Numbered from the stretch's first letter, positions 8,843 to 18,070 are shown. The stretch: 36,129 bases of DNA from Thalassotalea sp. PP2-459 (GCF_001913705.1 NZ_MKQD01000026.1:1-36129), one strand, 5' to 3'. Notes: generated by a model from the sequence alone, not told the origin. Made by a program: numbers and translations.

Positions 8843-9380
8843 ATAACTCTTGATCTAACAAAAACTGCTCGTCAGTTAACGGCAATCGGCTTTGATAAAA
8901 GACGGCAAGTGCAGTTATAAACTGCTGGGCTCTCTGTGGGAACCCAACCGAAATATAATGTCTAACTTGTTGATAAACTGCATAACGAAAAGCGATGCTA
9001 TCAACGTCTTCACCCTGTAAATTGTCTGCAGAGACATGAAACGGAATACCAGCGACGACACAAAACGCCCACTCAATCGCCTGAGGTTTAACTTCTACTT
9101 GTTCAAAATGCTTTTGTTGCGCTGGTGATCGCCCATCAGGATGATACCAATACCCATAATCTTCTAACGTTCTTCTATGCGCTCCTGCAATACACCAATG
9201 CGCTATTTCATGTAACGCGCTAGTAAAATAACCATGAGCAAAAATGATGCGATGAAAATTCACAACATTAGTGGCAGGTGCGTATAACGGCTCATGATCA
9301 CCCTTTACCAGTCGAGTGTTGTAGTCGTTAAAAAATGTTTGTTCGAATAAATTAATAAGATCTTGATAATTGTGCTGCAT
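8829..9380 (-). CDS. epmC: Elongation factor P hydroxylase
   Basis: EpmC (YfcM) hydroxylates the lysine that EpmA and EpmB have beta-lysylated on elongation factor P. The 183 residues match the family length. The metal-binding HEIAH motif (57-61, SALHEIAHWCIAGAHRR) and the YGYWYHPDGRSPAQQxxFExVEVKPQAIEW block are diagnostic. Epm A and B are not in this window. First gene of a tight three-gene minus-strand group; an nhaA terminator separates it from the gene upstream. Confidence 0.9.
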   Translation of the reverse strand: MQHNYQDLINLFEQTFFNDYNTRLVKGDHEPLYAPATNVVNFHRIIFAHGYFTSALHEIAHWCIAGAHRRTLEDYGYWYHPDGRSPAQQKHFEQVEVKPQAIEWAFCVVAGIPFHVSADNLQGEDVDSIAFRYAVYQQVRHYISVGFPQRAQQFITALAVFYQSRLPLTDEQFLLDQELYADV

Positions 9381-9414
9381 TTGTCCGACTAACTGAACAA
9401 TTTGCGATATTCTA

Positions 9415-9447
9415 TCGAAAAATGGCGATAATTAATATCGCCATTTT
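9415..9447 (-). terminator. Terminator after nhaA
   Basis: AAAATGGCGATA (9419-9430) pairs perfectly with TATCGCCATTTT (9436-9447) around a 5-nt loop. On the minus strand the stem ends in a short T run. It starts 10 nt after the nhaA stop and precedes epmC. Confidence 0.75.
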
Positions 9448-9456
9448 CAGTTTTAA

Positions 9457-10638
9457 CTAGGGCTGCGAATCTGGTTTGTTAACTTTATATCGGATCAATA
9501 AATAACCCAATATTCCTGAAATTAATGAGCCAACAACAATTCCTAGACGGTCTTCGAATATCGTACTCCCGGCTGTTTGTTCAAACGCTAAGGAGCCAAT
9601 AAATAAGCTCATGGTAAAGCCAACGCCACAAAGCATTGCTACCCCGTATAACAGCCCCCAGTTTACGTTTTCAGGGAGCTTGGCAAACCCTAATTTTATG
9701 GCAACAAAACAAAAGCCAAACACACCGAGCTGCTTACCAATAACAAGGCCAGCAATAATACCTAAAGGCACTGGCGATGTAATGTCAGAAAAACCTATAC
9801 CTGAAAAACTAATCCCTGCATTAGCAAAGGCAAAAATAGGTAAAATGATAAATGCCACCATGGCATGTAAATTGTGTTCTAACGATTTTAATGGTGACGG
9901 CTCATCTTCTTTTCCTTTGATCGGGATAAACAGCGCTAAAATAACACCGGCGAGTGTGGCATGAACACCTGATTTTAAAACAGCAACCCAAAGCACAATA
10001 CCAAAGAAGATGTAGGGTGATGTATCTGTAATACCTCGTCGATTAATGATAAACAAAATAGTTAACACGATTGCTGATACCACCAACGAAGTCATTGACA
10101 ATTGATCGGTGTAAAACAATGCAATAACAATAATAGCGCCTAAATCATCAAAAATAGCAAGCGAGGTTAAAAATACTTTTAACTGTAAAGGAACTTTACT
10201 ACCAATAATGGCTAAAATTCCTAATGCAAAAGCAATGTCAGTTGCCGTTGGAATAGCCCAACCACTTAACGCTTTGGGGTTATCAATATTGATTATGGCG
10301 TAGCAAAGTGCGGGTACCAGCATACCACCCACGGCACCAATCGCGGGCAGTGTAATTTGCCCTGGTTTAGATAAATCACCTTCTATAAACTCCCGTTTAA
10401 GCTCTAGACCAACGAGAAAAAAGAATAACGCCATTAGGCCATCGTTTATCCAAAGTAATAACGGCTTAGCAATTTCAAAACTGCCTACCGCTACTTTTAC
10501 AGGTAAATTGAGTAATAAGTCATAATAGGGCGAGAAAGGTGAATTGGCGATCATCATCGCTAAAATTGCTGCTGCCATGAGTATTAACCCGCTAGCAGCT
10601 TCTAATTTAAGAAAATCTTGTATATTTTTTATTGGCAT
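9457..10638 (-). CDS. nhaA: Na+/H+ antiporter NhaA
   Basis: Inner-membrane antiporter exporting sodium for protons, suited to a marine cell. 393 residues with about twelve hydrophobic segments. Functional residues align with E. coli NhaA: Asp134 in TATDIAF, the ion-binding pair Asp164-Asp165 in AIFDDLGAI, and Lys302 in VIGKQLG. The early FFFLVGLELKREF segment is also typical. Single gene with its own terminator; divergent from the Lrp-type regulator across 227 bp. No NhaR homologue is adjacent. Start ATG fits the usual N-terminus (KNIQDFLKLEAASG). Confidence 0.96.
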   Translation of the reverse strand: MPIKNIQDFLKLEAASGLILMAAAILAMMIANSPFSPYYDLLLNLPVKVAVGSFEIAKPLLLWINDGLMALFFFLVGLELKREFIEGDLSKPGQITLPAIGAVGGMLVPALCYAIINIDNPKALSGWAIPTATDIAFALGILAIIGSKVPLQLKVFLTSLAIFDDLGAIIVIALFYTDQLSMTSLVVSAIVLTILFIINRRGITDTSPYIFFGIVLWVAVLKSGVHATLAGVILALFIPIKGKEDEPSPLKSLEHNLHAMVAFIILPIFAFANAGISFSGIGFSDITSPVPLGIIAGLVIGKQLGVFGFCFVAIKLGFAKLPENVNWGLLYGVAMLCGVGFTMSLFIGSLAFEQTAGSTIFEDRLGIVVGSLISGILGYLLIRYKVNKPDSQP

Positions 10639-10865
10639 ACAATCCTACGGTTAAAAAAATTGCGCAGACATATTATGTCAAAATGAACTGTGTGACAATA
10701 TGATCAGCCACAGATATATAAAAAATAGAGTCATAAAACACATGTTATTAATTCGGAAAAATATAAAATATTCGACATTAATTTTATTTTTCACGAAGTT
10801 TCACTAGTTTTTCTGATAAAAATAAGTGTAATATGGCTTAGCAATGAGACACAAAAAGAAATATT

Positions 10866-11336
10866 ATGAAGAAGTTAGACGATATTGATCTTAACATTTT
10901 AACCCTCCTGTACAAAGATGCCGACATCACTAATAAAGAACTTGCCGCTCAAATAGGGATTGCTCCTTCTACCTGCTTAGAACGTGTAAAACGGATGAAA
11001 AATCATAACATCATAAAAGGTGCTTATGTTGATATCAATTTCAAAAATATCGGTGGTAATATCGAAGCAATTGCAGCAATTCGTTTACAGCCCTATTCAG
11101 AGCAGATTGTAAACAAATTGCGCGATGACTTATTAAAACTACCAGAAATTGTTAGCCTTTATCATATGGGAGGAAGTTACGACTACTTTATTCATATGTC
11201 AGTTAAAGATAGTGAGCACTTACGAAAGTTTGTTTTTAATGCCGTAACCTCCCGTGAAGAAGTGCAAACAGTCGAAACTTCGTTAGTGTTTGAACACAGT
11301 CGTAGTGGTGTTTTGCCGAGCTTTGAAGACGATTAA
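10866..11336 (+). CDS. Lrp/AsnC family transcriptional regulator
   Basis: 156 residues. The N-terminal winged helix (LDDIDLNILTLLYKDADITNKELAAQIGIAPSTCLERVKRM, residues 3-43) is followed by an Lrp-type ligand-binding (RAM) domain (about 65-145, with the MGGSYDYFIHM motif). Such proteins form octamers that respond to amino acids or related compounds. The ligand and targets cannot be read from sequence. It stands alone between nhaA (divergent, 227 bp) and a convergent gene only 5 nt away, so its own promoter region is the likeliest site of autoregulation. Confidence 0.9.
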   Translation: MKKLDDIDLNILTLLYKDADITNKELAAQIGIAPSTCLERVKRMKNHNIIKGAYVDINFKNIGGNIEAIAAIRLQPYSEQIVNKLRDDLLKLPEIVSLYHMGGSYDYFIHMSVKDSEHLRKFVFNAVTSREEVQTVETSLVFEHSRSGVLPSFEDD

Positions 11337-11341
11337 TTGTT

Positions 11342-12007
11342 TTAATTTTCAAAATCTTTTGTTTCATAGTACAAAGGCTTCATTGTACCGCAGTTAATAA
11401 ACTTATAAGTTAATTCGCCTGATGTAGGTATCTGCGTTGACGTTTTAAATTTTTGCGCACATGCGCCTGATAAGTCAACAAAAATCAAATGGTCAAAACT
11501 TGGAGGCTGTTGTATTTTATGAATATAAATTCTTTCATTTTTACGCAGAGTCACCGAATCATACTCTTTCCATAACCCTGATTCAGCTAGATTTTCTAGT
11601 TTTCTTGCGTATAACTTTTTTGCAAACACAATAGGGTGATTTTCATAAACTAAACTACCACCTCGTTCAAAATGGCCCAAATACACATCAGCAAGTACTG
11701 TTAGTTCCTCTCCCCTTTCTAACCTTTGTAAGTTAAATGGTTCTGGCTTAATAGTCACTAATTCAGCATCGCGAACCAGGTTTAAAAACGAAACCTGTTT
11801 CGTTTCAATTTTATAGAGGATCTGCATATCATGTGGTTTTTGATACAACGGCAAATGAGACGCAAAAACACGTGAGCCTTGTGACACCAACACCATGCCA
11901 TGAACGCCAACATATTTAGGGTTTAAAGGAGGGAGAGGTTCCTCTTCTGCGAAAGCTGCTTGACAATATAAAGTCATAAAAATGAATACAATAAAAAAAT
12001 CACGCAT
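11342..12007 (-). CDS. Secreted protein of unknown function
   Basis: 221 residues with a clear signal peptide (MRDFFIVFIFMTLYCQAAFA, cleavage before EEE). The mature protein is basic-acidic mixed, without membrane segments or lipobox. It has two cysteines near the end (GACAQK and INCGTMK), which could form a periplasmic disulphide. Recognisable pieces such as GVHGMVLVSQGSRVFASHLPLY and HPIVFAKKLYARK recall small marine periplasmic proteins I cannot name. It converges on the Lrp gene with a 5-nt gap and is followed upstream by an XRE gene on the same strand, 58 nt apart. Function unassigned. Confidence 0.7.
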   Translation of the reverse strand: MRDFFIVFIFMTLYCQAAFAEEEPLPPLNPKYVGVHGMVLVSQGSRVFASHLPLYQKPHDMQILYKIETKQVSFLNLVRDAELVTIKPEPFNLQRLERGEELTVLADVYLGHFERGGSLVYENHPIVFAKKLYARKLENLAESGLWKEYDSVTLRKNERIYIHKIQQPPSFDHLIFVDLSGACAQKFKTSTQIPTSGELTYKFINCGTMKPLYYETKDFEN

Positions 12008-12065
12008 AATATTCTCAAAAGATTAAGGGGCCATTAATTATAGCCGCTCTACAACTTTTTAAAAC

Positions 12066-12275
12066 CTATTCCCTTATTTCAAGCAGATCACCTGGCTGAC
12101 AAGCCAATGCATCACACAGCTTTATCAACGTTGAAAACCTAATCGCTTTTGCTTTACCTCGTTTTAAAATAGATAAATTGGCGATAGATATGTCAACAGC
12201 CTCAGAAAGCTCTGTTAGGCTCATACCCCTGACAAGTAATAGATAATCAAGATTTACTTTAATTTTTGATGTCAT
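12066..12275 (-). CDS. Small XRE/Cro-type HTH regulator (YozG-like)
   Basis: 69 residues, almost entirely a helix-turn-helix of the compact YozG type (LTELSEAVDISIANLSILKRGKAKAIRF, then LIKLCDALACQPGDLLEI). Proteins like this are often encoded beside small or DUF2975 membrane proteins and probably repress them. Here a 66-residue membrane protein is divergent across 157 bp that contain two palindromes. No toxin partner is evident. Confidence 0.85.
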   Translation of the reverse strand: MTSKIKVNLDYLLLVRGMSLTELSEAVDISIANLSILKRGKAKAIRFSTLIKLCDALACQPGDLLEIRE

Positions 12276-12324
12276 GACAATTCATTAAAAGAGTAATCAA
12301 TACAGTTACGTTACCAATATACAC

Positions 12325-12360
12325 ATTGTTTTACAATAAAAACTTATCGATAAACGATAA
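12325..12360. promoter_or_regulatory. Candidate operators between XRE gene and small membrane protein gene
   Basis: Two palindromes lie close together: ATTGT-TTT-ACAAT (12325-12337) and TTATCGATAA (12344-12353), the latter followed by a second CGATAA (12355-12360). They sit in the shared upstream region of the two divergent genes, where a small XRE repressor would be expected to bind. Very AT-rich DNA produces such matches by chance, so confidence is low. Confidence 0.35.
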
Positions 12361-12432
12361 AAATTAATTGACTAACAATAAAATTAGTATATTCTAACTT
12401 ATGAGTTTATTAAATTTTTTACAAGGATATTA

Positions 12433-12633
12433 ATGATGTGGATTATACTAATAACTGCAATATACCTAATGTATTTAGTATTCGTAATAGGGGTAAGTTA
12501 CCGACTAGGCACATATAAAACAGAGAATGCAACAAAAGCGGCTATGCTAGGTTTTGTTTTGTCTTTTTTACCACCGCTAGCGCTTATTTACTTAATCGTT
12601 TTGTTTCTCAAAGAAGATGTGGCTATCGTGTAA
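12433..12633 (+). CDS. Small membrane protein of unknown function
   Basis: 66 residues with two hydrophobic segments (about 3-22 and 37-60) joined by a polar GTYKTENATKAA stretch; mainly membrane. Ribosome site AAGGAT lies about 5-8 nt upstream of two adjacent ATGs (12433 and 12436). It is divergent from the XRE gene, which may control it. No family recognised. Confidence 0.7.
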   Translation: MMWIILITAIYLMYLVFVIGVSYRLGTYKTENATKAAMLGFVLSFLPPLALIYLIVLFLKEDVAIV

Positions 12634-12676
12634 AGGTTAATACCTCTTAAAATAGCCAAACTTTATAAGTGACCAT

Positions 12677-12707
12677 AAAAAAAGTCCCACAATTGTGAGA
12701 CTTTTTC
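12677..12707. terminator. Bidirectional terminator after dnaJ and the small membrane gene
   Basis: A stem of AGTC-C-CACAA with TTGTG-A-GACT (one mismatch) is bordered by A and T tracts on both sides. It lies between the plus-strand membrane gene and the minus-strand dnaJ end and can serve both. Confidence 0.7.
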
Positions 12708-12761
12708 TATTATTAATACAACATTAACATTGCATAATCACAAGACTAGATTCCGAGTACT

Positions 12762-13904
12762 TTATGATTTAAGGTCGTCAAAAAACTTTTTAACGCTATC
12801 AAAGAAACCGGTTTCTTTTGGGCTATGCTTCTTTGAGCTCGTACTCATTTTCGACTCTAATTGACGCAATAAATCAACTTGATCACCCGTTAAGTTGATT
12901 GGTGTCTCTACCACAACTTTACACATTAAGTCGCCAACACTGTGGCTTCTTACCGACTTAACCCCTTTACCGCGTAGTCTAAACATTTTACCCGTTTGCG
13001 TTTCCTTCGGAACTTTTAACTTCACTTTTCCTTCCAAAGTAGGCACTTCTATTTCGCCGCCAAGTGCTGCTGTTGAAAAGCTAATTGGCATTTCGCAAAA
13101 CAAGTTATTTTCATCGCGAACAAAAATAGGATGATCTTTTACATGTACTTGAACATATAAATCACCTGCTGGTGCACCTTGTTCACCTGCTTCACCTTCA
13201 CCTGACAAACGAATTCTATCGCCAGTATCCACGCCAGATGGAATTTTAGCATTTAAGGTTTTCGTTTTTTGCACGCGTCCTTGACCATGACACGAATTAC
13301 AAGGGTCAGAAATAACGCTTCCTTTACCATTACAACTCGGACACGTTTGTTGTACCGCAAACATACCTTGGCGCATTTGTACTTGGCCATGGCCATGACA
13401 AGTACTACAGGTTTTAGGTTGTGTACCTTTTTTAGCGCCAGAACCATTACATGGATCACATTGAACATAAGTGGGTACTTTAATTTCAACAGACTTACCA
13501 CGAACCGCTTCTTCCAAAGACAATTCTAAGTTATATCTTAAATCACTGCCGCGACGTGCTCGTTGGCCTCCGCCGCCGCCACGACGACCTCCACCAAAAA
13601 TATCACCAAATACATCACCAAAAATATCACCGAAATCAGCACCACCGCCGCCAAAGCCACCACCGCCCATGCCACCTTGTTCAAAGGCTGCATGACCGTA
13701 CTGATCATAAGCAGCGCGCTTTTGACCATCCATGAGCACTTCATAAGCTTCTTTTATTTGCTTAAATGTCTCTTCTTTCTCTTTATCACCTTTGGTACGA
13801 TCAGGGTGAAACTTCATAGCAAGACGCTTATAGGCCTTTTTAATTTCACGATCAGACGCATCTTTGGCAACTTCTAATAGTTCATAGTAATCGCGTTTTG
13901 ACAT
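12762..13904 (-). CDS. dnaJ: Chaperone protein DnaJ
   Basis: Hsp40 co-chaperone that stimulates DnaK ATPase and delivers clients. 380 residues: J domain (1-68) with HPD at 33-35, a glycine/phenylalanine-rich region (about 75-115), a zinc-finger domain with four CxxCxGxG motifs (about 148-205), the two C-terminal beta domains, and a basic C-terminus. It follows dnaK by 268 bp, which contain a long palindrome, and no good sigma-32 promoter is visible there; read-through from dnaK is likely. Confidence 0.97.
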   Translation of the reverse strand: MSKRDYYELLEVAKDASDREIKKAYKRLAMKFHPDRTKGDKEKEETFKQIKEAYEVLMDGQKRAAYDQYGHAAFEQGGMGGGGFGGGGADFGDIFGDVFGDIFGGGRRGGGGGQRARRGSDLRYNLELSLEEAVRGKSVEIKVPTYVQCDPCNGSGAKKGTQPKTCSTCHGHGQVQMRQGMFAVQQTCPSCNGKGSVISDPCNSCHGQGRVQKTKTLNAKIPSGVDTGDRIRLSGEGEAGEQGAPAGDLYVQVHVKDHPIFVRDENNLFCEMPISFSTAALGGEIEVPTLEGKVKLKVPKETQTGKMFRLRGKGVKSVRSHSVGDLMCKVVVETPINLTGDQVDLLRQLESKMSTSSKKHSPKETGFFDSVKKFFDDLKS

Positions 13905-14003
13905 AGCTTTAATTCTTTATATTTACTGCAGGTTTCGAAAATTAATTTTTGTATTCGCTTAAACCAATAAAAAAATCAACTCTGGTATTTTGTTGTTAAA
14001 CAC

Positions 14004-14031
14004 AATAAAGCGCCGACAACGACGCTTTATT
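14004..14031 (-). terminator. Weak stem-loop between dnaK and dnaJ
   Basis: AATAAAGCGCCG pairs with CGACGCTTTATT around ACAA with one mismatch. No clear T tract follows on the minus strand, so it may be an attenuator or an mRNA-processing structure rather than a full terminator. Confidence 0.4.
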
Positions 14032-14069
14032 AACACCCTTTTTAAAAATTAAGGGCTTAGAAGCTTTAA

Positions 14070-14153
14070 GTTAGTTGGCTTTAGTACAAAGCGGAAACAC
14101 GGAGCATACAAGTGTATGTGAGTATTTCCAACAAAGTAAACAAGCCAACTAAC
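14070..14153. repeat. 84-nt imperfect palindrome between dnaK and dnaJ
   Basis: Outer arms GTTAGTTGGCT (14070-14080) and AGCCAACTAAC (14143-14153) are a perfect 11-bp inverted repeat. Inside, GGAAACAC pairs with GTATTTCC and CATACA with TGTATG around a 2-nt centre, leaving only a few interior mismatches. The length and nesting point to a mobile or interspersed palindromic element (REP/MITE-like) or a large RNA hairpin in the dnaK-dnaJ message. The family is not identified. Confidence 0.7.
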
Positions 14154-14172
14154 GACAAGATTCAAGTCCGAC

Positions 14173-16104
14173 TTATTTGTCGTCTTTAACCTCTTCAAAC
14201 TCAGCGTCAACAACATCATCAGCTGGCTTTTCACCTGAGCTTTGAGCTGCATCAGCACCAGGTGCTGAACCACCTTGTTGTGCTTGCGCTTTCGCTTGAG
14301 CAATTTCCATTAACTTATGCGAAGCTTCTACAACAGCTTGTGATTTAGCGTCAATCTCTTCTTTGTTGTCGCTTTTTATCGCGGCTTCTAGCTCAGTAAG
14401 CGCTGCTTCAATTTTTTCTTTATCTTCAGCTGGCAAATCATCACCTGCTTCAGTAATTTGAGTGCGTGTTGCGTGAACCATGCCATCAGCTTGGTTACGC
14501 GCTGTCACTAATTCTTCAAATTTAGCATCTGAATCTGCATTAGCTTCAGCGTCACGTACCATTTGTTCTACTTCATCATCAGACAAACCAGAAGACGCTT
14601 TGATGGTGATTTTCTGCTCTTTACCTGTGTTTTTGTCTTTCGCAGACACATGTAAAATACCATCAGCATCAATATCGAATGTTACTTCAATTTGAGGCAT
14701 ACCACGTGGTGCGGCATCAATACCTTCAAGGTTAAACTGACCTAATGACTTATTAGCTTGTGCTTGCTTACGCTCACCTTGCAAGACATGTACAGTTACC
14801 GCAGCTTGGTTATCTTCGGCTGTAGAGAACGTTTGCGACTGTTTCGTAGGGATAGTCGTGTTTTTATCGATAACTTTCGTCATCACACCGCCCATCGTTT
14901 CAATACCTAGCGATAATGGTGTTACATCAAGTAATAATACATCTGTTACATCACCTGCTAATACACCTGCTTGTACTGCTGCACCAGAAGCTACTGCTTC
15001 ATCAGGGTTAACATCTTTACGAGGCTCTTTACCAAAGAATTCTGTTACCACTTTTTGTACTAATGGCATACGTGTTTGACCACCAACAAGAATTACATCA
15101 GTGATATCAGTTGTTGATAAATCAGAGTCAGCCAAAGCTGTTTTTAATGGTTCAAGCGTTGCTTTCACCATGTCTTCTACTAACGATTCAAGTTTCGCAC
15201 GTGTCACTTTTATGTTCATGTGCTTAGGACCTGAAGCGTCCGCAGTAATGTATGGCAAGTTAACATCTGTTTGTTGTGCAGAAGAAAGCTCACATTTTGC
15301 TTTTTCTGCTGCTTCTTTAAGACGCTGCATTGCTAATGGATCTTTCGTTAAATCCATGCCTTGATCTTTCTTAAACTCTTCAACTAAATAGTTGATCATG
15401 CGATTATCAAAATCTTCACCACCTAAGTGGGTATCACCATTTGTCGCAAGTACTTCAAATGTGTGTTCGCCATCTGCTTCATCAATTTCAATGATTGAAA
15501 TATCAAAAGTACCACCACCTAAGTCATATACAGCAACAACTTTTTCACCTTTTTGCTTATCCATACCGTAAGCAAGTGCTGCAGCTGTTGGCTCATTAAT
15601 AATACGCTTAACATCTAAACCAGCAATACGGCCAGCATCTTTAGTTGCTTGACGTTGAGAGTCATTGAAGTATGCAGGTACTGTGATAACAGCTTCTGTT
15701 ACAGACTCACCTAAGTAGTCTTCAGCTGTTTTTTTCATTTTTTTCAATACTTCTGCAGAAACTTGTGGAGGCGCCATTTTCTCGCCTTTCGCTTCTACCC
15801 ACGCATCGCCATTATCAGCTTTAACAATACCAAATGGCATAATGTCAATATCGCGTTGTACTTCTTTGTCTTCAAAACGACGACCAATTAAACGCTTAAT
15901 GGCGAATAATGTGTTGTTAGGGTTAGTTACCGCTTGGCGCTTTGCCGGTTGGCCAACTAACGTTTCACCATCGTCTGTATATGCGATGATAGAAGGAGTT
16001 GTGCGATCGCCTTCCGCATTTTCTATAACGCGTACTTTGTCGCCATCAAGAACAGCTACACATGAGTTAGTTGTCCCTAGGTCAATACCAATTATTTTGC
16101 CCAT
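14173..16104 (-). CDS. dnaK: Molecular chaperone DnaK (Hsp70)
   Basis: ATP-dependent chaperone working with DnaJ and GrpE. The ATPase domain begins [16 protein letters not shown] and carries [10 protein letters not shown] and the VGGQTRMP box; the substrate domain and lid follow, ending with the conserved EEVKDDK tail. 643 residues. The start is the ATG at 16104, supported by a GGAGA site 8 nt upstream. A five-residue longer reading would need a TTG that lies within that ribosome site, so it is rejected. Preceded by a sigma-32 promoter and, upstream, by grpE with its own terminator. Confidence 0.98.
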   Translation of the reverse strand: MGKIIGIDLGTTNSCVAVLDGDKVRVIENAEGDRTTPSIIAYTDDGETLVGQPAKRQAVTNPNNTLFAIKRLIGRRFEDKEVQRDIDIMPFGIVKADNGDAWVEAKGEKMAPPQVSAEVLKKMKKTAEDYLGESVTEAVITVPAYFNDSQRQATKDAGRIAGLDVKRIINEPTAAALAYGMDKQKGEKVVAVYDLGGGTFDISIIEIDEADGEHTFEVLATNGDTHLGGEDFDNRMINYLVEEFKKDQGMDLTKDPLAMQRLKEAAEKAKCELSSAQQTDVNLPYITADASGPKHMNIKVTRAKLESLVEDMVKATLEPLKTALADSDLSTTDITDVILVGGQTRMPLVQKVVTEFFGKEPRKDVNPDEAVASGAAVQAGVLAGDVTDVLLLDVTPLSLGIETMGGVMTKVIDKNTTIPTKQSQTFSTAEDNQAAVTVHVLQGERKQAQANKSLGQFNLEGIDAAPRGMPQIEVTFDIDADGILHVSAKDKNTGKEQKITIKASSGLSDDEVEQMVRDAEANADSDAKFEELVTARNQADGMVHATRTQITEAGDDLPAEDKEKIEAALTELEAAIKSDNKEEIDAKSQAVVEASHKLMEIAQAKAQAQQGGSAPGADAAQSSGEKPADDVVDAEFEEVKDDK

Positions 16105-16156
16105 CTTAAGGATCTCCAAATACTTTCATTTACAATTAATTTCGTTGTTGACCATT

Positions 16157-16184
16157 TAGTGGGGGCAGAAAAAATTGTTTTCAA
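16157..16184 (-). promoter_or_regulatory. Sigma-32 (RpoH) promoter of dnaK
   Basis: On the minus strand TTGAAA (16184-16179) and CCCCACTA (16164-16157) are separated by 14 bp, close to the heat-shock consensus CTTGAAA-N13/14-CCCCATnT. It lies about 53-80 nt upstream of the dnaK start, as expected. Confidence 0.8.
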
Positions 16185-16279
16185 CTGCTTCCCCCTAAAA
16201 AAATAAAAAAAATGTCACTTTATTTACCTGAAAACGACATATTTAAAATTAATTTATATTTTCTGTTCAACATGCGTTA

Positions 16280-16309
16280 AAAAAGCCAGGATAATTCCTG
16301 GCTTTTTTT
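16280..16309 (-). terminator. Terminator after grpE
   Basis: AAAAAGCCAGGA (16280-16291) pairs perfectly with TCCTGGCTTTTT (16296-16307) around a 4-nt loop; A/T tracts flank both sides. It ends grpE transcripts 14 nt after the stop, making grpE a separate transcription unit from dnaK. Confidence 0.85.
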
Positions 16310-16323
16310 AAGAAACAGCGTGA

Positions 16324-16947
16324 CTACGCTTCTGTATCAACGGCAGGTTTTGCTTTTGATACCATCACCATTGCAGGTCTAACTAAACGGCCATTTAGTT
16401 CGTAACCTTTTTGCATTACGGCGATGACAGTATTAGGTTCCACGCCTTCTACTTCTTGCATTGACATAGCTTGATGCAATTCAGGGTTAAAAGGTTGATC
16501 TTGTGGTTCAATACTTTTTACATCAAATTTTTCTAACGAACTAAGAAAACTTTGTAAGGTTAATTCAACACCTTCAAGCATTGGCTTTGTTTCTTCATTT
16601 TCTGCATCAAAAGAAGCTATTGCACGCTCAAGGTTATCAACTACAGGTAATAATTCGCCTACAAATTTTTCTAAAGCAAACTTACGTGCTTTTTCAACAT
16701 CTTGTGCACTGCGTCGGCGAACATTATCCACCTCAGCTTTCGCACGGATCACTGAATCTTTTTGATCAGCAACTGTTGTTTGAGCTGCAGCTAATGCTAG
16801 CTCTAACTCATTTATTCTTTCTTGTTCAGCACTGATTGCTTCATGCGCGTGCTCATGTTGCTCTTCCACTTGCTGTTCAGCTTCTGCAATAATTTTCTCT
16901 GCAGCTAATTCCTCTGCACTTTTATTTTCTGATGATTCATTAGACAT
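16324..16947 (-). CDS. grpE: Nucleotide exchange factor GrpE
   Basis: Releases ADP from DnaK. 207 residues: an acidic disordered N-terminus, a long coiled coil (about 25-100), then the helix bundle and beta domain with the family pattern [17 protein letters not shown]-like ([18 protein letters not shown]) and [22 protein letters not shown]. The ATG at 16947 has a GTGGAG site 7 nt upstream; a longer reading from a TTG at 16962 would run through that site and is rejected. Divergent from nadK, the same layout as in E. coli. Sigma-32 promoter upstream. Confidence 0.95.
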   Translation of the reverse strand: MSNESSENKSAEELAAEKIIAEAEQQVEEQHEHAHEAISAEQERINELELALAAAQTTVADQKDSVIRAKAEVDNVRRRSAQDVEKARKFALEKFVGELLPVVDNLERAIASFDAENEETKPMLEGVELTLQSFLSSLEKFDVKSIEPQDQPFNPELHQAMSMQEVEGVEPNTVIAVMQKGYELNGRLVRPAMVMVSKAKPAVDTEA

Positions 16948-17000
16948 GAAACAACTCCACAATTCTTAATCTAACAGGATAATATAGTCGATTTTGGTAA

Positions 17001-17028
17001 TTATGGGGGCTTCGCTTTACGATTCAAG
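17001..17028 (-). promoter_or_regulatory. Sigma-32 (RpoH) promoter of grpE
   Basis: On the minus strand CTTGAA (17028-17023) is followed after exactly 14 bp by CCCCATAA (17008-17001), an almost ideal heat-shock promoter. It sits 54-81 nt before the grpE start. Confidence 0.88.
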
Positions 17029-17118
17029 CTTATTTCTAAAAGTTTTCTAAAAAACTAAACTTTACAAGCGGTTAAAATACAGCGAAACTTTTACTATTGA
17101 TTCACTTTTTGTTCTCTG

Positions 17119-18003
17119 ATGATGACTACTGTTTACAGCACAATAGGCCTTATTGGCAAACCAAAACATGATGGTGCTAAAAACACCATAGAAACGTTAT
17201 ATAAATTTTTATCTGAACAAGGCTATCAAATACTGATTGAAACATCCGTAGCAAATGGTTTGGCAATAGAAAACATTAATCATCGAACACTTGTTGAGAT
17301 TGGCGAGCAAGCAGACTTAGCTATTGTAGTCGGCGGCGATGGTTACATGTTAGGGGCTGCTCGTGTACTCTCTTGTTACAACATCGGCGTGATAGGTGTT
17401 AACCGAGGTAACCTAGGTTTTCTTACCGATTTGCCTCCCACCGACTTAATAGAACCACTAAAACAAATATTGAATGGCAAGTCTCGATCTGAACAGCGAT
17501 TTATTATCGAGGCTGAAGTGTATCGCCATGGAAAATTAAAAAGCTCAAATAGTGCAGTCAATGAAGCGGTACTACATGCCGGTAAAGTTGCTAGCATGAT
17601 AGAATTTGAAGTGTATATTGATGGCAGCTTTATGTTTAGCCAGCGCTCTGACGGCTTAATTGTATCAACACCCACAGGCTCTACGGCTTATTCGATGTCG
17701 GCAGGAGGGCCAATATTAACCCCCAATCTCAATGCATTGTCTTTAGTGCCAATGTTTCCGCACACCCTCACAAGCAGGCCAATAGTCGTTGATGGTGAAA
17801 GCGAAATTAAATTAGTATTGGCAAACGAGAACTACGAAAGTTTACAGGTAAGTTGTGACGGACACGTTATTTTAGCCGTTTTACCTGGAGATGAAGTGAT
17901 CATTAGAAAAAGTGCCAATACACTTAGACTCATTCATCCATTAGATCATGATTATTTCAATGTGCTCAGACAAAAACTAAGCTGGGGTAATAAGCTTTAT
18001 TAA
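17119..18003 (+). CDS. nadK: NAD kinase
   Basis: Phosphorylates NAD to NADP. 294 residues, as in E. coli (292). Contains the GGDG motif (72-75) with catalytic Asp74, the following [11 protein letters not shown], the NEAVLH segment near 143 and the substrate-loop [16 protein letters not shown]. Two adjacent ATGs (17119 and 17122) could both serve as start. Divergent from grpE and followed by recN after 78 nt. Confidence 0.97.
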   Translation: MMTTVYSTIGLIGKPKHDGAKNTIETLYKFLSEQGYQILIETSVANGLAIENINHRTLVEIGEQADLAIVVGGDGYMLGAARVLSCYNIGVIGVNRGNLGFLTDLPPTDLIEPLKQILNGKSRSEQRFIIEAEVYRHGKLKSSNSAVNEAVLHAGKVASMIEFEVYIDGSFMFSQRSDGLIVSTPTGSTAYSMSAGGPILTPNLNALSLVPMFPHTLTSRPIVVDGESEIKLVLANENYESLQVSCDGHVILAVLPGDEVIIRKSANTLRLIHPLDHDYFNVLRQKLSWGNKLY

Positions 18004-18038
18004 AATGAAGTAAATTTTACTTGCATCACTCATAATTA

Positions 18039-18070
18039 CTGTATAAATTAACACCTATATATTAATACAG
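18039..18070 (+). promoter_or_regulatory. Two adjacent LexA-like (SOS) boxes before recN
   Basis: CTGT-N8-ACAC at 18039-18054 and CTAT-N8-ACAG at 18055-18070 each match CTGT-N8-ACAG with one mismatch and lie end to end. recN in E. coli also has more than one LexA site. The second box ends 11 nt before the start codon, so binding would block transcription or its start. Confidence 0.75.

Noticed and set aside
10670-10710. CRP-type site before nhaA
   Set aside because: TGTGA is followed by GATCA after six bases, too far from TCACA; the nearby ATATT/AATAT inverted repeat is unremarkable in AT-rich DNA.
12066-12633. Toxin-antitoxin module
   Set aside because: The XRE protein is plain HTH and the membrane protein has no toxin signature; there is no evidence beyond proximity.
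13253-13877. Plus- and minus-strand frames inside dnaJ
   Set aside because: Shadows of the Gly/Cys-rich dnaJ coding sequence.
16105-16119. Five-residue longer DnaK (MEILK...)
   Set aside because: It needs a TTG start inside the Shine-Dalgarno site; the ATG at 16104 fits the family.
16948-16962. Longer GrpE start
   Set aside because: The TTG overlaps the ribosome site of the ATG at 16947.
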